Of a DNA stretch of 64,000 bases, positions 32,875 through 42,802 are shown piece by piece. The stretch is from positions 1-64,000 of the forward strand of contig NZ_LMOD01000003.1 of NCBI RefSeq assembly GCF_001423485.1. Direction: 5' to 3'. Made by a program: the position numbers and the translations under genes. A model generated the notes under the pieces. The model worked only from the letters and a program-made list of their open reading frames with translations. It was not told the origin of the DNA and made no database searches. This DNA is from Microbacterium sp. Leaf320. Lineage in GTDB: Bacteria > Actinomycetota > Actinomycetes > Actinomycetales > Microbacteriaceae. How positions within the stretch are numbered: the first letter of the stretch is position 1; the number at the start of each line of letters is the position of its first letter.

Positions 32875-33604
32875 CCAGAGCCTCAGCCAGCGTGAACGCC
32901 CCGGCGTACAGGGCCTTGCCCACGATCGCGCCCTCGACGCCCAGCGGCACCAGCTCGCGGAGCGCGGCGATGTCGTCGAGGTTCGCGATGCCACCCGATG
33001 CGACGACAGGCTTCGGAGTGCGCGAGGTCATCTCGCGGAGCAGTTCGAGGTTCGGGCCCTTGAGCGTGCCGTCCTTGGTGACGTCGGTGACGACGTAGCG
33101 GCTGCAGCCGGCATCCTCGAGGCGCTCGAGGACCTCCCAGAGGTCGCCGCCCTCCTTGGTCCAGCCGCGTGCGGCGAGGGTGGTGCCGCGGACATCGAGC
33201 CCCACGGCGATCGCCTCGCCGAAGCGACCGATCACGTCAGCCGCCCACTCGGGGTTCTCGAGCGCGGCGGTGCCGAGGTTGATGCGCGTCGCACCACTCT
33301 CGAGAGCGGCCTCGAGCGTCGCGTCGTCACGGATCCCGCCCGACAGCTCGACGTTGACGTTCTTGAACTGCTTGATGACCTTGCGGAGGATCGGGGCGTT
33401 GCTGCCGCGACCGAACGCCGCGTCGAGGTCGACGAGGTGGATCCACTTCGCGCCCTGCGCGACCCACTCCCCTGCCGCGTCCAGCGGGTCGCCGTAGCTG
33501 GTCTCGGTGCCTGCCTCGCCCTGCGTGAGGCGGACGGCCTTGCCACCCGCGACATCGACAGCGGGGAGCAGAGTGAGAGAAGGGGACTGCGCGAAGTCGT
33601 TCAT
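32858..33604 (-). CDS. hisA: HisA/PriA isomerase
   Basis: The 248-residue TIM-barrel protein has the phosphate-binding repeats [17 protein letters not shown] and [19 protein letters not shown], and starts [21 protein letters not shown]. In Actinobacteria this protein is PriA, which isomerises both the histidine intermediate ProFAR and the tryptophan intermediate PRA when trpF is absent (family knowledge; bifunctionality not provable here). The ATG at 33604 begins [19 protein letters not shown]. Confidence 0.93.
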   Translation of the reverse strand: MNDFAQSPSLTLLPAVDVAGGKAVRLTQGEAGTETSYGDPLDAAGEWVAQGAKWIHLVDLDAAFGRGSNAPILRKVIKQFKNVNVELSGGIRDDATLEAALESGATRINLGTAALENPEWAADVIGRFGEAIAVGLDVRGTTLAARGWTKEGGDLWEVLERLEDAGCSRYVVTDVTKDGTLKGPNLELLREMTSRTPKPVVASGGIANLDDIAALRELVPLGVEGAIVGKALYAGAFTLAEALDVAGD

Positions 33605-33759
33605 GACGTCCTCAGGTGAGATGGGAGGGCCGATTCGTCGGCACGAGAGTCGACACTAGCCCGCGTATCCGCCCGCTCCAAAATGATGACGGCAGAGAAC
33701 GACGGACGCCACGCGGTAGCCTCGAAGACGCCCCTGTTCGGTCGGTGAGGAGATGTTCC

Positions 33760-35625
33760 ATGGTGCGCGATGCGGAAGCGCGTGGAAGCGGACCCCTGCG
33801 TCGGGGCAATCCGATGCCTCCCGAGGTTCCGGAGAGCGGCAAGCCCGAGCCGAGCCCGCAGGAGGATGCCGAGCAGAGCCCGAGAACTCCGCACCCGTCG
33901 ATCCCCGCAGCAGACACCGCGAACGCCCCCACCGCGAACGATGGCGGTGCCGTGGACTGGTCGGCTCCGACGCCCCCGCGATCCCCTGCAGCGAGTGCGG
34001 CGTCGAGTACTCCTGCGCCGGGAACACGCGCTGCGGCAGCGGCTGCCGCGGCGGCAGCACCTGCCCTCCCTCACCCCGACGCCCCGGCGCAGGCACCGGT
34101 GACTTCCGCATCCTCGGACGCCGGACGACCCGTTCCTCTGACGCCTCCCCCTGCTCAGCAGACCACGCGCGCCGAGCCGCAGCTTCCCGCTGTCCCGCCC
34201 GCACCTGCCAGGACGCCCCCTACCGGGGGGCCTTCGGCTGTACCGGCAGCATCGGCTCCGGCGACTCCGCCCGCGTCCCCTTCCGCCTCGCAGCCCGCCG
34301 AGGTTCCGCAGACGACCGGTGCAGCCGTGCCGGTCGTTCCGATCGTGCCGGGGGCCCCCGCGCCACCTGCACAGCCGGCGACAACGCCACTCCGCCCCTC
34401 CACCGCAGCGGCATCACCGGCATCACCGGCAGCACCGGCATCACCGGCAGCACCGGCATCACCGGCAGCACCGGCATCACCGGCATCACCGAGCTTCTCC
34501 GCTCCCGCGGCAACCATCCCGTCGGCTCCGAATCCGGGTGCTCCGGACACTCGCCCCACCGCGATCCTCCAGGCGGAGGGGCCGGTCCAGGCACAAGGCC
34601 CTGCCGCAGCGACGCCGATCCCACCCGCCGCGCTCGCACCCGGCGCCACCGCACCGACGCAGACGGAAGCAGCAGCCTCCTCTCGTCGCCGCCAACGGGA
34701 GCAGGGAGTCGAACGCCGCTCCTTCCTGCAGGAGGAACGACGGGAGGAGCCTGCGCGCCGAGGCGGTCGCGGATTCCTCAATCGTGTCGGGTTCTCCCTC
34801 GGCCCCAATGCGCGTGAGCGTGCGATGCGCGACGACGAGCACGAGGTCAGCCGCCATTGGCCGGGTCCGCGCACCGTCGCTGTCGTCAACGGCAAGGGCG
34901 GGGCTGGTAAGACTCCCGCCACGGTGCTGTTGTCGGCCGTGTTCGCCCAGTACGGCGGCGCCGGCGTGCTGGCCTGGGACAACAATCAGACCCGAGGCAC
35001 GCTCGGATGGCGCACCGAGACCGGCGCTCACGACCGCACCCTGCTCGAGCTCCTGCCGCAGACGCAGCGCCTGCTCGGCGCCCAGGGCCAGTCGGCCGAT
35101 CTGGCGCATTTCGTGCACCACCAGCCGCAGGAGAAGTACGACGTGCTGCGGTCCAAGCCCATACGACTGGCACATGAGAATCGTCTCAGCCCGGCGGATG
35201 TGGATTCGATCCACGCGGTCGCTGCGAAGTTCTACCGACTGATCATCATCGATTCAGGCAACGACGAATCCGATCCGATGTGGTTGCGCATGATCGACCT
35301 CGCGGATCAGATCGTCGTCGCGACGACGACGCGCGACGACCACGCCGAGGCCGGAGCGCTTCTTCTCGAAGCGCTCGAGGACCGCGACGAACGCTCAGCG
35401 CGCCTCGCGCGCGAATCCGTGGTCGTGGTCAGCCAGGCCGACCCCAAGGCCTCATCCGCGGAGATCGCAGATGTCGTCGCGGGGTACCGGCCGCTGGCGC
35501 GTGAAGTCGTCGACATCCCGTTCGATCGCGAGATGGTCGACGGACACCTCCGTCTTCGTGCGCTCTCGGCACCCACTCAGCAGGCATGGCTGTCGGCCGC
35601 AGCCGCGGTCGCGCGCGGTTTCTAA
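33760..35625 (+). CDS. Pro/Ala-rich MinD/ParA-like ATPase (EspI-like architecture)
   Basis: Of 621 residues, about the first 320 are extremely Pro/Ala/Ser-rich and disordered; the next 50 are basic (SSRRRQREQGVERRSFLQEER). A P-loop ATPase domain follows: VAVVNGKGGAGKTPATVLLS (deviant Walker A, GKTP in place of GKTT), VLAWDNNQTRGTLGW, and LIIIDSGNDESDPMWLRMID (Walker B region). The layout resembles EspI-type proteins of type VII secretion loci or conjugation-associated MinD proteins, but no ESX genes are near. GAGGAG precedes the ATG. A 9-bp tandem repeat lies inside. Confidence 0.8.
   Translation: MVRDAEARGSGPLRRGNPMPPEVPESGKPEPSPQEDAEQSPRTPHPSIPAADTANAPTANDGGAVDWSAPTPPRSPAASAASSTPAPGTRAAAAAAAAAAPALPHPDAPAQAPVTSASSDAGRPVPLTPPPAQQTTRAEPQLPAVPPAPARTPPTGGPSAVPAASAPATPPASPSASQPAEVPQTTGAAVPVVPIVPGAPAPPAQPATTPLRPSTAAASPASPAAPASPAAPASPAAPASPASPSFSAPAATIPSAPNPGAPDTRPTAILQAEGPVQAQGPAAATPIPPAALAPGATAPTQTEAAASSRRRQREQGVERRSFLQEERREEPARRGGRGFLNRVGFSLGPNARERAMRDDEHEVSRHWPGPRTVAVVNGKGGAGKTPATVLLSAVFAQYGGAGVLAWDNNQTRGTLGWRTETGAHDRTLLELLPQTQRLLGAQGQSADLAHFVHHQPQEKYDVLRSKPIRLAHENRLSPADVDSIHAVAAKFYRLIIIDSGNDESDPMWLRMIDLADQIVVATTTRDDHAEAGALLLEALEDRDERSARLARESVVVVSQADPKASSAEIADVVAGYRPLAREVVDIPFDREMVDGHLRLRALSAPTQQAWLSAAAAVARGF
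34411..34490 (+). repeat. 9-bp coding tandem repeat in the ATPase gene
   Basis: About nine copies of GCATCACCG or GCAGCACCG in a row encode alternating ASP/AAP triplets. Such an array can change copy number by slippage without frameshift, altering linker length. Confidence 0.85.
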
Positions 35626-35652
35626 CGCGCAGCGACCAGCGCACGTCTCGCC

Positions 35653-36294
35653 TCAGGAACGCAGGCTGTCGACCCAGTTGCGGAGCAGCTGGATACCGGC
35701 CTCACCGGACTTCTCCGGGTGGAACTGCGTGGCCGAGAGCGGGCCGTTCTCGACGGCAGCGAGGAACGGGTCGCCGTACGTCGTCCACGTCAGCACCGGC
35801 TGTGGGAACGGCGGGATGACGTCGAGTTCCCACGACTGCGCGGCGTACGAGTGCACGAAATAGAAGCGTTCGTTCTCGATCCCCTTGAAGAGAACCGAGT
35901 CGGGGCCGGACTCGACCGTGTTCCAGCCCATGTGCGGCAGCACCGGAGCGTTCAACTCGGTGACGGCTCCCGGCCATTCACCGAGGCCCTCCGAATCGTG
36001 GCCGCGCTCGACGCCGTGGGAGAAGAGCACCTGCATGCCGACGCAGATGCCGAGGACAGGTCGTCCACCGGCGAGCCGCCGATCGATGATCTCGTCACCG
36101 CCATGGGCGTGCAGCGCGTCACGAACGGCCTGGAAGGCGCCCACGCCGGGAACCACGAGACCGTCGGCCTCGAGCGCCTCCTTGCGGTCGCGCGTGAGCA
36201 CGGCATCGGCCCCCGCCGCGACGAGAGCCTTCACCGCAGAGTGCACGTTGCCGGACTCGTAGTCGAAGACGGCGACCCGAGGAGCTGCACTCAC
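35653..36294 (-). CDS. hisH: Imidazole glycerol phosphate synthase, glutaminase subunit
   Basis: The 213-residue class I glutamine amidotransferase has nucleophile Cys84 in [10 protein letters not shown], and the His/Glu pair in [27 protein letters not shown] and [10 protein letters not shown] are typical HisH. It supplies ammonia to HisF (not in the window). The start overlaps the hisB stop by 4 nt. Confidence 0.95.
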   Translation of the reverse strand: MSAAPRVAVFDYESGNVHSAVKALVAAGADAVLTRDRKEALEADGLVVPGVGAFQAVRDALHAHGGDEIIDRRLAGGRPVLGICVGMQVLFSHGVERGHDSEGLGEWPGAVTELNAPVLPHMGWNTVESGPDSVLFKGIENERFYFVHSYAAQSWELDVIPPFPQPVLTWTTYGDPFLAAVENGPLSATQFHPEKSGEAGIQLLRNWVDSLRS

Positions 36295-36908
36295 AGCGCA
36301 CCCTTGGTCGACGGGATGCCGTCGACCAGAGGATCGAGCGCCTTGGCCTGGCGGAACGCACGTGCGAAGGCCTTGTACTCGGCCTCGGCGATGTGGTGCG
36401 GGTCACGCCCGCCGAGCACACGCACATGCACCGTCAGACCGGCGTTGAACGTGATGGCCTCGAACGAGTGCCGCACGAGGGAGCCGGTGAAGTGACCGCC
36501 GATGAGGTGGTGCTCGAAGCCTGCAGGCTCCCCGGTGTGCACGAGGTACGGGCGGCCGGAGATGTCGACGACGGCCTGTGCCAGCGCCTCGTCGAGCGGG
36601 ACGAGGGCGTCGCCGTAGCGGGAGATCCCGGACTTGTCCCCCAACGCCTCTCTGATGGCCTGGCCGAGCACGATCGAGATGTCCTCGACCGTGTGGTGCG
36701 CATCGATCTGCGTGTCGCCGGATGCGCGCACGGTGAGGTCGGTGAGCGAGTGCTTCGCGAACGCCGTCAGCATGTGGTCGAAGAACGGCACAGACGTGTC
36801 GATACGGCTCGCACCGGTGCCGTCGAGGTTCAGCTCGAGCTCGACGGTGGACTCCGACGTGCTGCGCACACGCGTGGCGGTGCGCGAGGTCTGGGCTGGG
36901 GTGCTCAT
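36291..36908 (-). CDS. hisB: Imidazoleglycerol-phosphate dehydratase
   Basis: The 205-residue monofunctional IGPD has the duplicated manganese-binding His motifs [17 protein letters not shown] and [17 protein letters not shown], and [17 protein letters not shown]. It overlaps hisC and hisH by 4 nt each. Confidence 0.96.
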   Translation of the reverse strand: MSTPAQTSRTATRVRSTSESTVELELNLDGTGASRIDTSVPFFDHMLTAFAKHSLTDLTVRASGDTQIDAHHTVEDISIVLGQAIREALGDKSGISRYGDALVPLDEALAQAVVDISGRPYLVHTGEPAGFEHHLIGGHFTGSLVRHSFEAITFNAGLTVHVRVLGGRDPHHIAEAEYKAFARAFRQAKALDPLVDGIPSTKGAL

Positions 36909-37999
36909 GAAGCCGATCCTATCGAGGCGAGGGCATCGAGGAACGCGGTGGTCTCGGCCTCGGTGCCGGCGGTGACGCGGAGGTGTCCGGGGATCCCGAC
37001 GTCACGGATCAGCACTCCCCGGTCGTACAGCTGCTGCCAGACCTTCTGAGGCTCTGCAACTCCCCCGAACAGGACGAAGTTCGACCACGACTCGTGCGGG
37101 GTGTAGCCGAGCGCCTCGAGGGTCGCCGAGATGCGATCGCGCTGCTCGACGATCTCCTCGACCATGCCCAGCATCATCTCGGAATTGCGCAGCGCTGCGA
37201 CGGCTGCGGCCTGCGTCAGCGCACTGAGGTGGTAAGGCAGCCGCACGAGGCGCAGCGCATCGATGAAGGCCGGGTCGGCGGCGAGATAACCCACGCGGGC
37301 GCCCGCGAACGCGAACGCCTTGCTCATCGTGCGCGAGACCGCGAGCCGCGGGCGTCCCTCGAGCAGGGTCAGCGCGGAGGCTGCGTCGCGCGGAGCGAAC
37401 TCCTGGTACGCCTCGTCGACCACGACGATGCCGCGGGATGCCTCATAGACGGCCTCGACGACGTCGAGACCGAGCGGCGTGCCCGTCGGGTTGTTCGGCG
37501 AGCAGATCAGGATGACGTCGGGGTCGACCTCCGCGACCTGTGCGGCCGCCTCGTCCGGTGTGATCGTGTAGTCGGGCTGTCTGGTGCCCGCGATCCATCG
37601 CGCTCCCGTGCCTTGCGAGATCAGCGGATACATCGAGTAGGTCGGTGCGAAGCTGAAGGCCGTACGACCAGGGCCGCCGAATGCCTGCAGGATGTGCTGC
37701 AGCACCTCGTTCGACCCGTTGCCCGCCCAGATCCGGCTGGCGTCGAGGCCGTGACCGAGGTATTCGGCGAAGCCCTCGCGCAGTGTGGTGAACTCGCGGT
37801 CGGGGTAGCGGTTGACGTCGCGAAGCGCGACCGCGATGTCATCGAGGATGTCGCTTGCTACGGCATCCGGAACCGGATGCGTGTTCTCGTTGACGTTGAG
37901 GGCGATCGGGAGCGGCGCCTGGGGAGCTCCGTACGGCGTGAGCCCTCGGAGGTCGTCGCGAAGGGGGAGGTCAGCGAGTGATGCAGTCACCCTTCCCAT
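36905..37999 (-). CDS. hisC: Histidinol-phosphate aminotransferase
   Basis: The 364-residue fold-type I PLP aminotransferase has [13 protein letters not shown], the cofactor region [37 protein letters not shown] and the Schiff-base Lys in [19 protein letters not shown]. The ATG at 37999 is used here; the GTG at 37990 ([11 protein letters not shown]) is an alternative with a TACCAT box 7 nt upstream suggesting a leaderless message. It heads hisC-B-H. Confidence 0.93.
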   Translation of the reverse strand: MGRVTASLADLPLRDDLRGLTPYGAPQAPLPIALNVNENTHPVPDAVASDILDDIAVALRDVNRYPDREFTTLREGFAEYLGHGLDASRIWAGNGSNEVLQHILQAFGGPGRTAFSFAPTYSMYPLISQGTGARWIAGTRQPDYTITPDEAAAQVAEVDPDVILICSPNNPTGTPLGLDVVEAVYEASRGIVVVDEAYQEFAPRDAASALTLLEGRPRLAVSRTMSKAFAFAGARVGYLAADPAFIDALRLVRLPYHLSALTQAAAVAALRNSEMMLGMVEEIVEQRDRISATLEALGYTPHESWSNFVLFGGVAEPQKVWQQLYDRGVLIRDVGIPGHLRVTAGTEAETTAFLDALASIGSAS

Positions 38000-38072
38000 G
38001 GTAAGCGCCGTGAACCCCACGGATGCGCGCGGTGACAGAGAATGAAGCCCGCTCGTCGCCCGCGCCGATCGC

Positions 38073-38435
38073 TCACTCCGAGTACTGCGCGGGGATCGCC
38101 AGTTCCTGGCCGATCTGGAGAGCGCCGCCACGGAGCATGTTCAGGCGGGTGATGTCGCCGATGACCTCGCGCGGGTCTGCACCGGGTGCGATGCCCTCGG
38201 CGATCGACCAGAGCGTGTCACCCGGCATCACGGTCACGGTTGCGAAGGAAGCCGTCGTGACCTGCTCACCCGAGGCCATCGCACTGCCGCCGCTCAGCGC
38301 GGCGAAAGCGATGCCCACCGCGAGCGGGACTGCGGCCAGCGCGAGCACGACGCGGCGACCGCGCACCGTCAGGCGGAGCTTCGTCGCCGGACGTGCCGGG
38401 AGGACTGCTGCGTTGCTGAAGGCGATGGTGCTCAT
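38073..38435 (-). CDS. LysM-domain membrane protein divergent from lexA
   Basis: The 120-residue product has a basic N-terminus, one membrane helix or signal (RRVVLALAAVPLAVGIAFAAL), and a C-terminal LysM: VTVMPGDTLWSIAEGIAPG through NMLRGGALQIGQELAIP. Its position divergent from lexA mirrors YneA-type SOS cell-division inhibitors, which also pair a membrane segment with LysM. Its promoter contains putative LexA sites. By analogy it may halt division during DNA damage, though sequence similarity to YneA is limited to architecture. Confidence 0.75.
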   Translation of the reverse strand: MSTIAFSNAAVLPARPATKLRLTVRGRRVVLALAAVPLAVGIAFAALSGGSAMASGEQVTTASFATVTVMPGDTLWSIAEGIAPGADPREVIGDITRLNMLRGGALQIGQELAIPAQYSE

Positions 38436-38531
38436 GTCGTACTCCTCTGCATCTACCGCGTGAGCGGTGAAGTTGGCGTAGCGTTCGCATTCGCGCCTCG
38501 GCCGGGAGCCGTGAATGCGAAGCTACGTTCC

Positions 38532-38618
38532 GAAGTTATCTTCGAATTCGAACATCTGTCAAGCGTTCTTCGAAAAACTCACCCGCGAATCAGAAGACAC
38601 GCTCGAACAGATCTTCCA
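38532..38618. promoter_or_regulatory. Divergent SOS control region of lexA and the LysM gene
   Basis: On the minus strand, TTGACA, a 16-nt spacer and GATAAC form the LysM-gene promoter; the spacer holds a palindrome, TTCGAATTCGAA. A LexA-box-like TCGAACATCT with an imperfect second half overlaps this -35. Towards lexA, TCGAACAGATCTTCCA (38603-38618) matches the actinobacterial consensus TCGAACn4GTTCGA at 10 of 12 positions. The region is noticeably less G+C-rich than its surroundings. Confidence 0.55.
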
Positions 38619-38717
38619 CATCTGGCCGATTCTCGGATACGGTTTCGATACGAACACCCCACCACGGGCCTCCGACATTCGAACTGAGACGCCGGAGTCG
38701 CACACCTGAGGAGCACC

Positions 38718-39404
38718 ATGAGCGACAACTCCGCCACCGACGCCGAGGTCCCGCGCACCCGTCGCCGGAAGAGCCTGAGCCCCAAGCAGATGGCGATCCT
38801 CGAGGTCATCCAGACGTCGATCAGCAGGTACGGCTACCCGCCGAGCATGCGCGAGATCGGAGACGCGGTGGGACTCAAGTCGCTGTCGAGCGTGACGCAT
38901 CAGCTCGGTCAGCTCGAACTCAGCGGCTACCTGCGCCGCGACCCCGGCAAGACCCGCGCCATGGAGGTCCTGATCGATCTTCCCGGCACGAGCGGCGAGA
39001 ACCCGGCAGACGTCGCGACTCCCGTGGGCGATGCCGCCCTGGTTCCCCTGGTCGGCCGGATCGCCGCCGGCGTTCCGATCACCGCCGATCAGCAGGTCGA
39101 GGAGATCTTCCCGCTCCCGCGCCAGCTCGTCGGCAAGGGCGATCTCTTCATGCTGAAGGTCTCCGGAGAGTCGATGATCGACGCTGCCATCTGCGACGGC
39201 GACTGGGTCGTCGTCCGCTCGCAGGGCAGCGCGGAGAACGGCGAGATCGTGGCGGCGATGCTCGACGGCGAGGCGACGGTCAAGGTGCTCCGCCGCCGTG
39301 ACGGCCACACCTGGCTGCTGCCGCGCAACTCGGCATTCGAGCCCATCCTCGGTGACGAGTCCGTCATCCTCGGAAAGATCGTCGCGGTACTGCGCGCAGT
39401 CTGA
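38718..39404 (+). CDS. lexA: LexA repressor
   Basis: The 228-residue SOS repressor has an N-terminal winged helix ([33 protein letters not shown]), the Ala-Gly self-cleavage site near residue 117 in GRIAAGVP, catalytic Ser in GESMIDA near 150, and Lys in ATVKVLRR near 188. GAGGAG lies just before the ATG. LexA represses its own gene and probably the divergent LysM gene. Confidence 0.97.
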   Translation: MSDNSATDAEVPRTRRRKSLSPKQMAILEVIQTSISRYGYPPSMREIGDAVGLKSLSSVTHQLGQLELSGYLRRDPGKTRAMEVLIDLPGTSGENPADVATPVGDAALVPLVGRIAAGVPITADQQVEEIFPLPRQLVGKGDLFMLKVSGESMIDAAICDGDWVVVRSQGSAENGEIVAAMLDGEATVKVLRRRDGHTWLLPRNSAFEPILGDESVILGKIVAVLRAV

Positions 39405-39449
39405 CAGCCCCCGAACGCGCGACGCAGGCGTCACGCCTAGGCTCGGATC

Positions 39450-41309
39450 ATGTCATCGCCGTTCGGTACCTGGCCCTCCCCTTTCTCCGCGGCCCGAATC
39501 GCGGCATCCTCTCCCAGAATCGACGGCTCGGCCTTCGTCGGCGAGGAGATCTGGTGGGGTGAATCGGTACCCTCCGAGGGCGGGCGATTCACCGTGCGCA
39601 GCTCGATCGGTGTCGAGATCCTCCCGGCTCCGTGGAGCGCCCGCTCCCGCGTCCACGAGTACGGCGGTGGAGCCTGGACTGCGGATGCCGAGGGCACGCT
39701 CTACTTCGTCGACGCGAAGGATCAGCGGGTGCACCGGATGCGCCGCGGAGACGAGCCCGAGCCGCTGACACCCGCAGGCCCCGCCCACGGCGGTCTGAGA
39801 CTGCAGCAGGGGCGACTCCTCGCCGTCCGTGAGGACCTCACCGTCATGCCTCATCGTCGCGGCATCGTCGAGATCCCCGTCGACGGCTCCGCCGCGGCGG
39901 ACCCGACGCTGGTGAGGACCGTCGTCGAGGGCGAGGGCTTCTACGCGCATCCGGCGCTCTCGCCCGACGGATCACGGACCGCCTGGGTGCAGTGGACGGG
40001 CGCGCAGATGCCGTGGCAGCGCGCCACGCTCGCAATCTCCGATGGGGTCGAAACTCTCGAGCTGCCCACGCGTGCGGCCCTGCAACCCGAGTGGACGGGC
40101 ATCGACGAGCTGCTGTACGCAGACGACCCGAGCGGCCGATGGGCTCTGCATCGCCAGGAGCTGGACCGTCTCGACGGCGTTGCGCCTGCCGTCCGTGTCG
40201 ACGACGTCGACGCGGACACGGGATACGGCCTGTGGGTGCTGGGCAACCGCTGGTACCGCCCGCTCGACGACGGCCGGATCATCGCGGTGCGCACGAACGG
40301 ACGTGACGAGGTCGTCGTGCTCGACGCGGACGGAAGTGCCCGCACGCTCGCCGTACCCGCCGACGGCCATGTCAGCGTCGACGACGTCTCGGGATCCCGC
40401 GTCCTTCTCTCCGGCAACAGCTCGACCACGACACCCGGCGTGTGGTGCGTCGACGTCGACTCCGACGAGGTGACCGCGGTCACCGGAGCAGAGCCGACCG
40501 ACCCGGCATGGATGCCCCCGGCATCACCGATCCTCATCGACGGCGCGCACGGACCGGTACATGCGTTCGCGTATCCGCCTGCCCACCCCACAGCCTCGGC
40601 CCCGGCGGGAGAGCTTCCGCCCTACGTGGTGCTCGTCCACGGCGGTCCCACAGCGCACGTGACGGGAGCCGTGTCAGCCATGATCCCCTTCTACACGAGC
40701 CGGGGTATCGGTGTACTCGACGTGAACTACGGCGGTTCGACCGGGTACGGGCGCGCATACCGCGAACGACTCGACGGAGAGTGGGGCGTGGTCGACGTCG
40801 ACGACGTGATCGCGGCCGCGAGAGGCCTCGCCGAGACGGGTGTCGCGGATCCTGCGCGCATCGCGATCCGTGGTGGCTCCGCCGGCGGCTGGACCGTGCT
40901 CTCCGCTCTCGTGCGCGGCGGGACCTTCGCCGCGGGGATCAGCCGGTACGGGGTCACGGACCTCCGGATGCTGGCCGAGCACTCCCACGACTTCGAAGCG
41001 CACTACATCGAGGGCCTTGTCGGCCCTATGCCCGACGCTGAGGCGCTGTACGTCGACCGCTCACCGCTGACGCGTGTCGATCGGATCGACGTGCCGGTGC
41101 TGCTCATGCAGGGCGCAGATGACCGTGTCGTGCCGCCTGCGCAGTCGGAGGCCGTACGCGACGCCCTGGACACCCGAGGCATCGATCACGAGTATGTCCT
41201 GTACCCGGGCGAGGGACACGGATTCCGGTCGACCGAGACGATCGTCGACGCCCTCGAGCGCGAGCTCGCGTTCCTCGGGCGTGCGTTCGGGTTCACCCCG
41301 TCGAGCTGA
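39450..41309 (+). CDS. S9 family (prolyl oligopeptidase-type) serine peptidase
   Basis: The 619-residue protein has an N-terminal seven-bladed beta-propeller region (repeated Trp/Asp-rich strands such as VHEYGGGAWTADAEGTLYFVD) and a C-terminal alpha/beta hydrolase with GGSAGGW (catalytic Ser near 475), Asp in QGADDRVVPPAQ near 556 and His in YPGEGHGFR near 588. It lacks a signal peptide, so it is probably a cytoplasmic dipeptidyl or acylaminoacyl peptidase. Its stop abuts the convergent smpB stop with no gap. Confidence 0.9.
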   Translation: MSSPFGTWPSPFSAARIAASSPRIDGSAFVGEEIWWGESVPSEGGRFTVRSSIGVEILPAPWSARSRVHEYGGGAWTADAEGTLYFVDAKDQRVHRMRRGDEPEPLTPAGPAHGGLRLQQGRLLAVREDLTVMPHRRGIVEIPVDGSAAADPTLVRTVVEGEGFYAHPALSPDGSRTAWVQWTGAQMPWQRATLAISDGVETLELPTRAALQPEWTGIDELLYADDPSGRWALHRQELDRLDGVAPAVRVDDVDADTGYGLWVLGNRWYRPLDDGRIIAVRTNGRDEVVVLDADGSARTLAVPADGHVSVDDVSGSRVLLSGNSSTTTPGVWCVDVDSDEVTAVTGAEPTDPAWMPPASPILIDGAHGPVHAFAYPPAHPTASAPAGELPPYVVLVHGGPTAHVTGAVSAMIPFYTSRGIGVLDVNYGGSTGYGRAYRERLDGEWGVVDVDDVIAAARGLAETGVADPARIAIRGGSAGGWTVLSALVRGGTFAAGISRYGVTDLRMLAEHSHDFEAHYIEGLVGPMPDAEALYVDRSPLTRVDRIDVPVLLMQGADDRVVPPAQSEAVRDALDTRGIDHEYVLYPGEGHGFRSTETIVDALERELAFLGRAFGFTPSS

Positions 41310-41786
41310 TCAGTCTCCGGTGCGGTTGCGCAGGCGCATCGCCCGCTCGGCCTCGCGCGTGTCCTGACGTTCGCGCAGGGTCTGACGCTTGTCGAACTCG
41401 CGCTTTCCCTTCGCGAGAGCGATCTCGACCTTGGCACGCCCGTCGGAGAAGTACAGCTTGAGCGGGATCAGGGTGTAGCCGCCGGCCGACACGGCATGCT
41501 GCAGCTTCGCGATCTCCTCGCGGTGCAGAAGCAGCTTGCGGATGCGCTTGGCGGAGTGGTTCGTCCAGTGGCCCTGCGAGTACTCCGGGATGTGCACGGA
41601 ATCGAGGAAGACCTCGTTCCCCTTGACGAACGCATATCCGTCGCTCAGGTTCGCGCGCCCCTGACGCAGCGACTTCACTTCGGTGCCGGTGAGCACCATC
41701 CCCGCCTCGTACGACTTCTCGATGTTGTAGTCGTGACGTGCGCGACGATTGGTCGCGATGACCTTCTCCCCGCGTTCCCTGGGCAT
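41310..41786 (-). CDS. smpB: SsrA-binding protein
   Basis: The 158-residue tmRNA partner has NRRARHDYNIEKSYEAGMVLTGTEVKSLR, NHSAKRIRKLLLH and the C-terminal basic tail KGKREFDKRQTLRERQDTREAERAM that enters the mRNA channel. The ATG at 41786 has GGAGAGA upstream; the extension to 41813 was rejected. No tmRNA gene was noticed nearby. Confidence 0.96.
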   Translation of the reverse strand: MPRERGEKVIATNRRARHDYNIEKSYEAGMVLTGTEVKSLRQGRANLSDGYAFVKGNEVFLDSVHIPEYSQGHWTNHSAKRIRKLLLHREEIAKLQHAVSAGGYTLIPLKLYFSDGRAKVEIALAKGKREFDKRQTLRERQDTREAERAMRLRNRTGD

Positions 41787-41887
41787 GATTCTCTCCTGAT
41801 CCGCGTCGTGCAATGGTTCAAGAGCCCGATGCCGGGCGCACGACAGCCTGTCAGTCTATACCGACGACGCACCCGCAGGCGACGTGG

Positions 41888-42802
41888 TCAGGTGCGCAGC
41901 CAGCGGCGGATCGCGAAGCCGGCCGACAGCGCGGCCAGGACGACGCCGATACCGATCAGTACGGGCACGACGACCGCGGCATCCTGCATCGTCACCCAGG
42001 TGGTGATGAACGGGACCCGCCCTCGCAGATAGCCGTTCACACCGAAGTGCACACCAGCGACCACCGCGGCACTCGCCAGCACAGAGCCGAGGAAGGCGGC
42101 GAACACGCCCTCGAGCACGAACGGCGTCTGGATGAAGCGGTTCGAGGCTCCCACCAGGCGCATGATCCCGATCTCCTTGCGTCTGGCGTACGCCGACAGC
42201 CTGATGGTCGTGCCGATCAGAAGGATGGCGGCGATCAGCATGAGCACGGCGATGCCGACGGCGATGTACGTGGCGACCGTCAGCGCGGAGAACAGCGGCT
42301 CGAGATACTGCAGCTGGTCTGTGACCTGCTCGACACCTGCCACGCCGTTGAACGCCTCGGCTATGACCTGGGATTGCCCTGGGTCCTTCATCGTCACGAA
42401 GAAGACCTCGAAGGCCTGCTCCGGAGTGATGACGCTCGCCTGATCCTCGCCCAGCTGCTCCACGAGTTTCGCGTACGTGTCCTCCTTGGAGTCGTAGCTC
42501 ACCTCGCTGATCAGCGGTGCGAGCGCCTCGCCCTCGAGCTGGGCACGCACGGCATTCACCTGCTCTTCCGAGGCACCGCCGTCGACGCACGTCTTCTGTT
42601 CCGAGAGGTCGGAGCACATGTAGACGGCCACCTGCGCGCGTTCGGTCCAGTAGCCGCGCATCGTGCCGATCTGGGCCTGCATGAGGATCGCGGCGCCGAC
42701 GAACGTCAGCGACACGAAGGTGACGAGAACGACCGAGATGACCATCGAGATGTTGCGGCGGAGGCCTCCGAGGGCCTCGGTGAGGATGAGTCCGATTCTC
42801 AT
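41888..42802 (-). CDS. ftsX: Cell division membrane protein FtsX
   Basis: The 304-residue protein has one N-terminal helix, a large extracellular domain (Cys at CSDLSEQKTCVDGGAS suggests a disulphide loop as in actinobacterial FtsX), and three C-terminal helices. SAYARRKEIGIMRLVGASNRFIQTPFVLEG is the family's cytoplasmic signature. It forms the FtsEX complex that activates peptidoglycan hydrolases. It overlaps ftsE by 4 nt. Confidence 0.95.
   Translation of the reverse strand: MRIGLILTEALGGLRRNISMVISVVLVTFVSLTFVGAAILMQAQIGTMRGYWTERAQVAVYMCSDLSEQKTCVDGGASEEQVNAVRAQLEGEALAPLISEVSYDSKEDTYAKLVEQLGEDQASVITPEQAFEVFFVTMKDPGQSQVIAEAFNGVAGVEQVTDQLQYLEPLFSALTVATYIAVGIAVLMLIAAILLIGTTIRLSAYARRKEIGIMRLVGASNRFIQTPFVLEGVFAAFLGSVLASAAVVAGVHFGVNGYLRGRVPFITTWVTMQDAAVVVPVLIGIGVVLAALSAGFAIRRWLRT

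Noticed and set aside
34411..34490. Possible CRISPR-like array
   Set aside because: Units are 9 bp and contiguous with no spacers; it is a coding microsatellite in the ATPase gene.
41310..41887. tmRNA (ssrA) next to smpB
   Set aside because: No tRNA-like ends or tag-coding pattern were seen in the flanks; the association is not obligatory.
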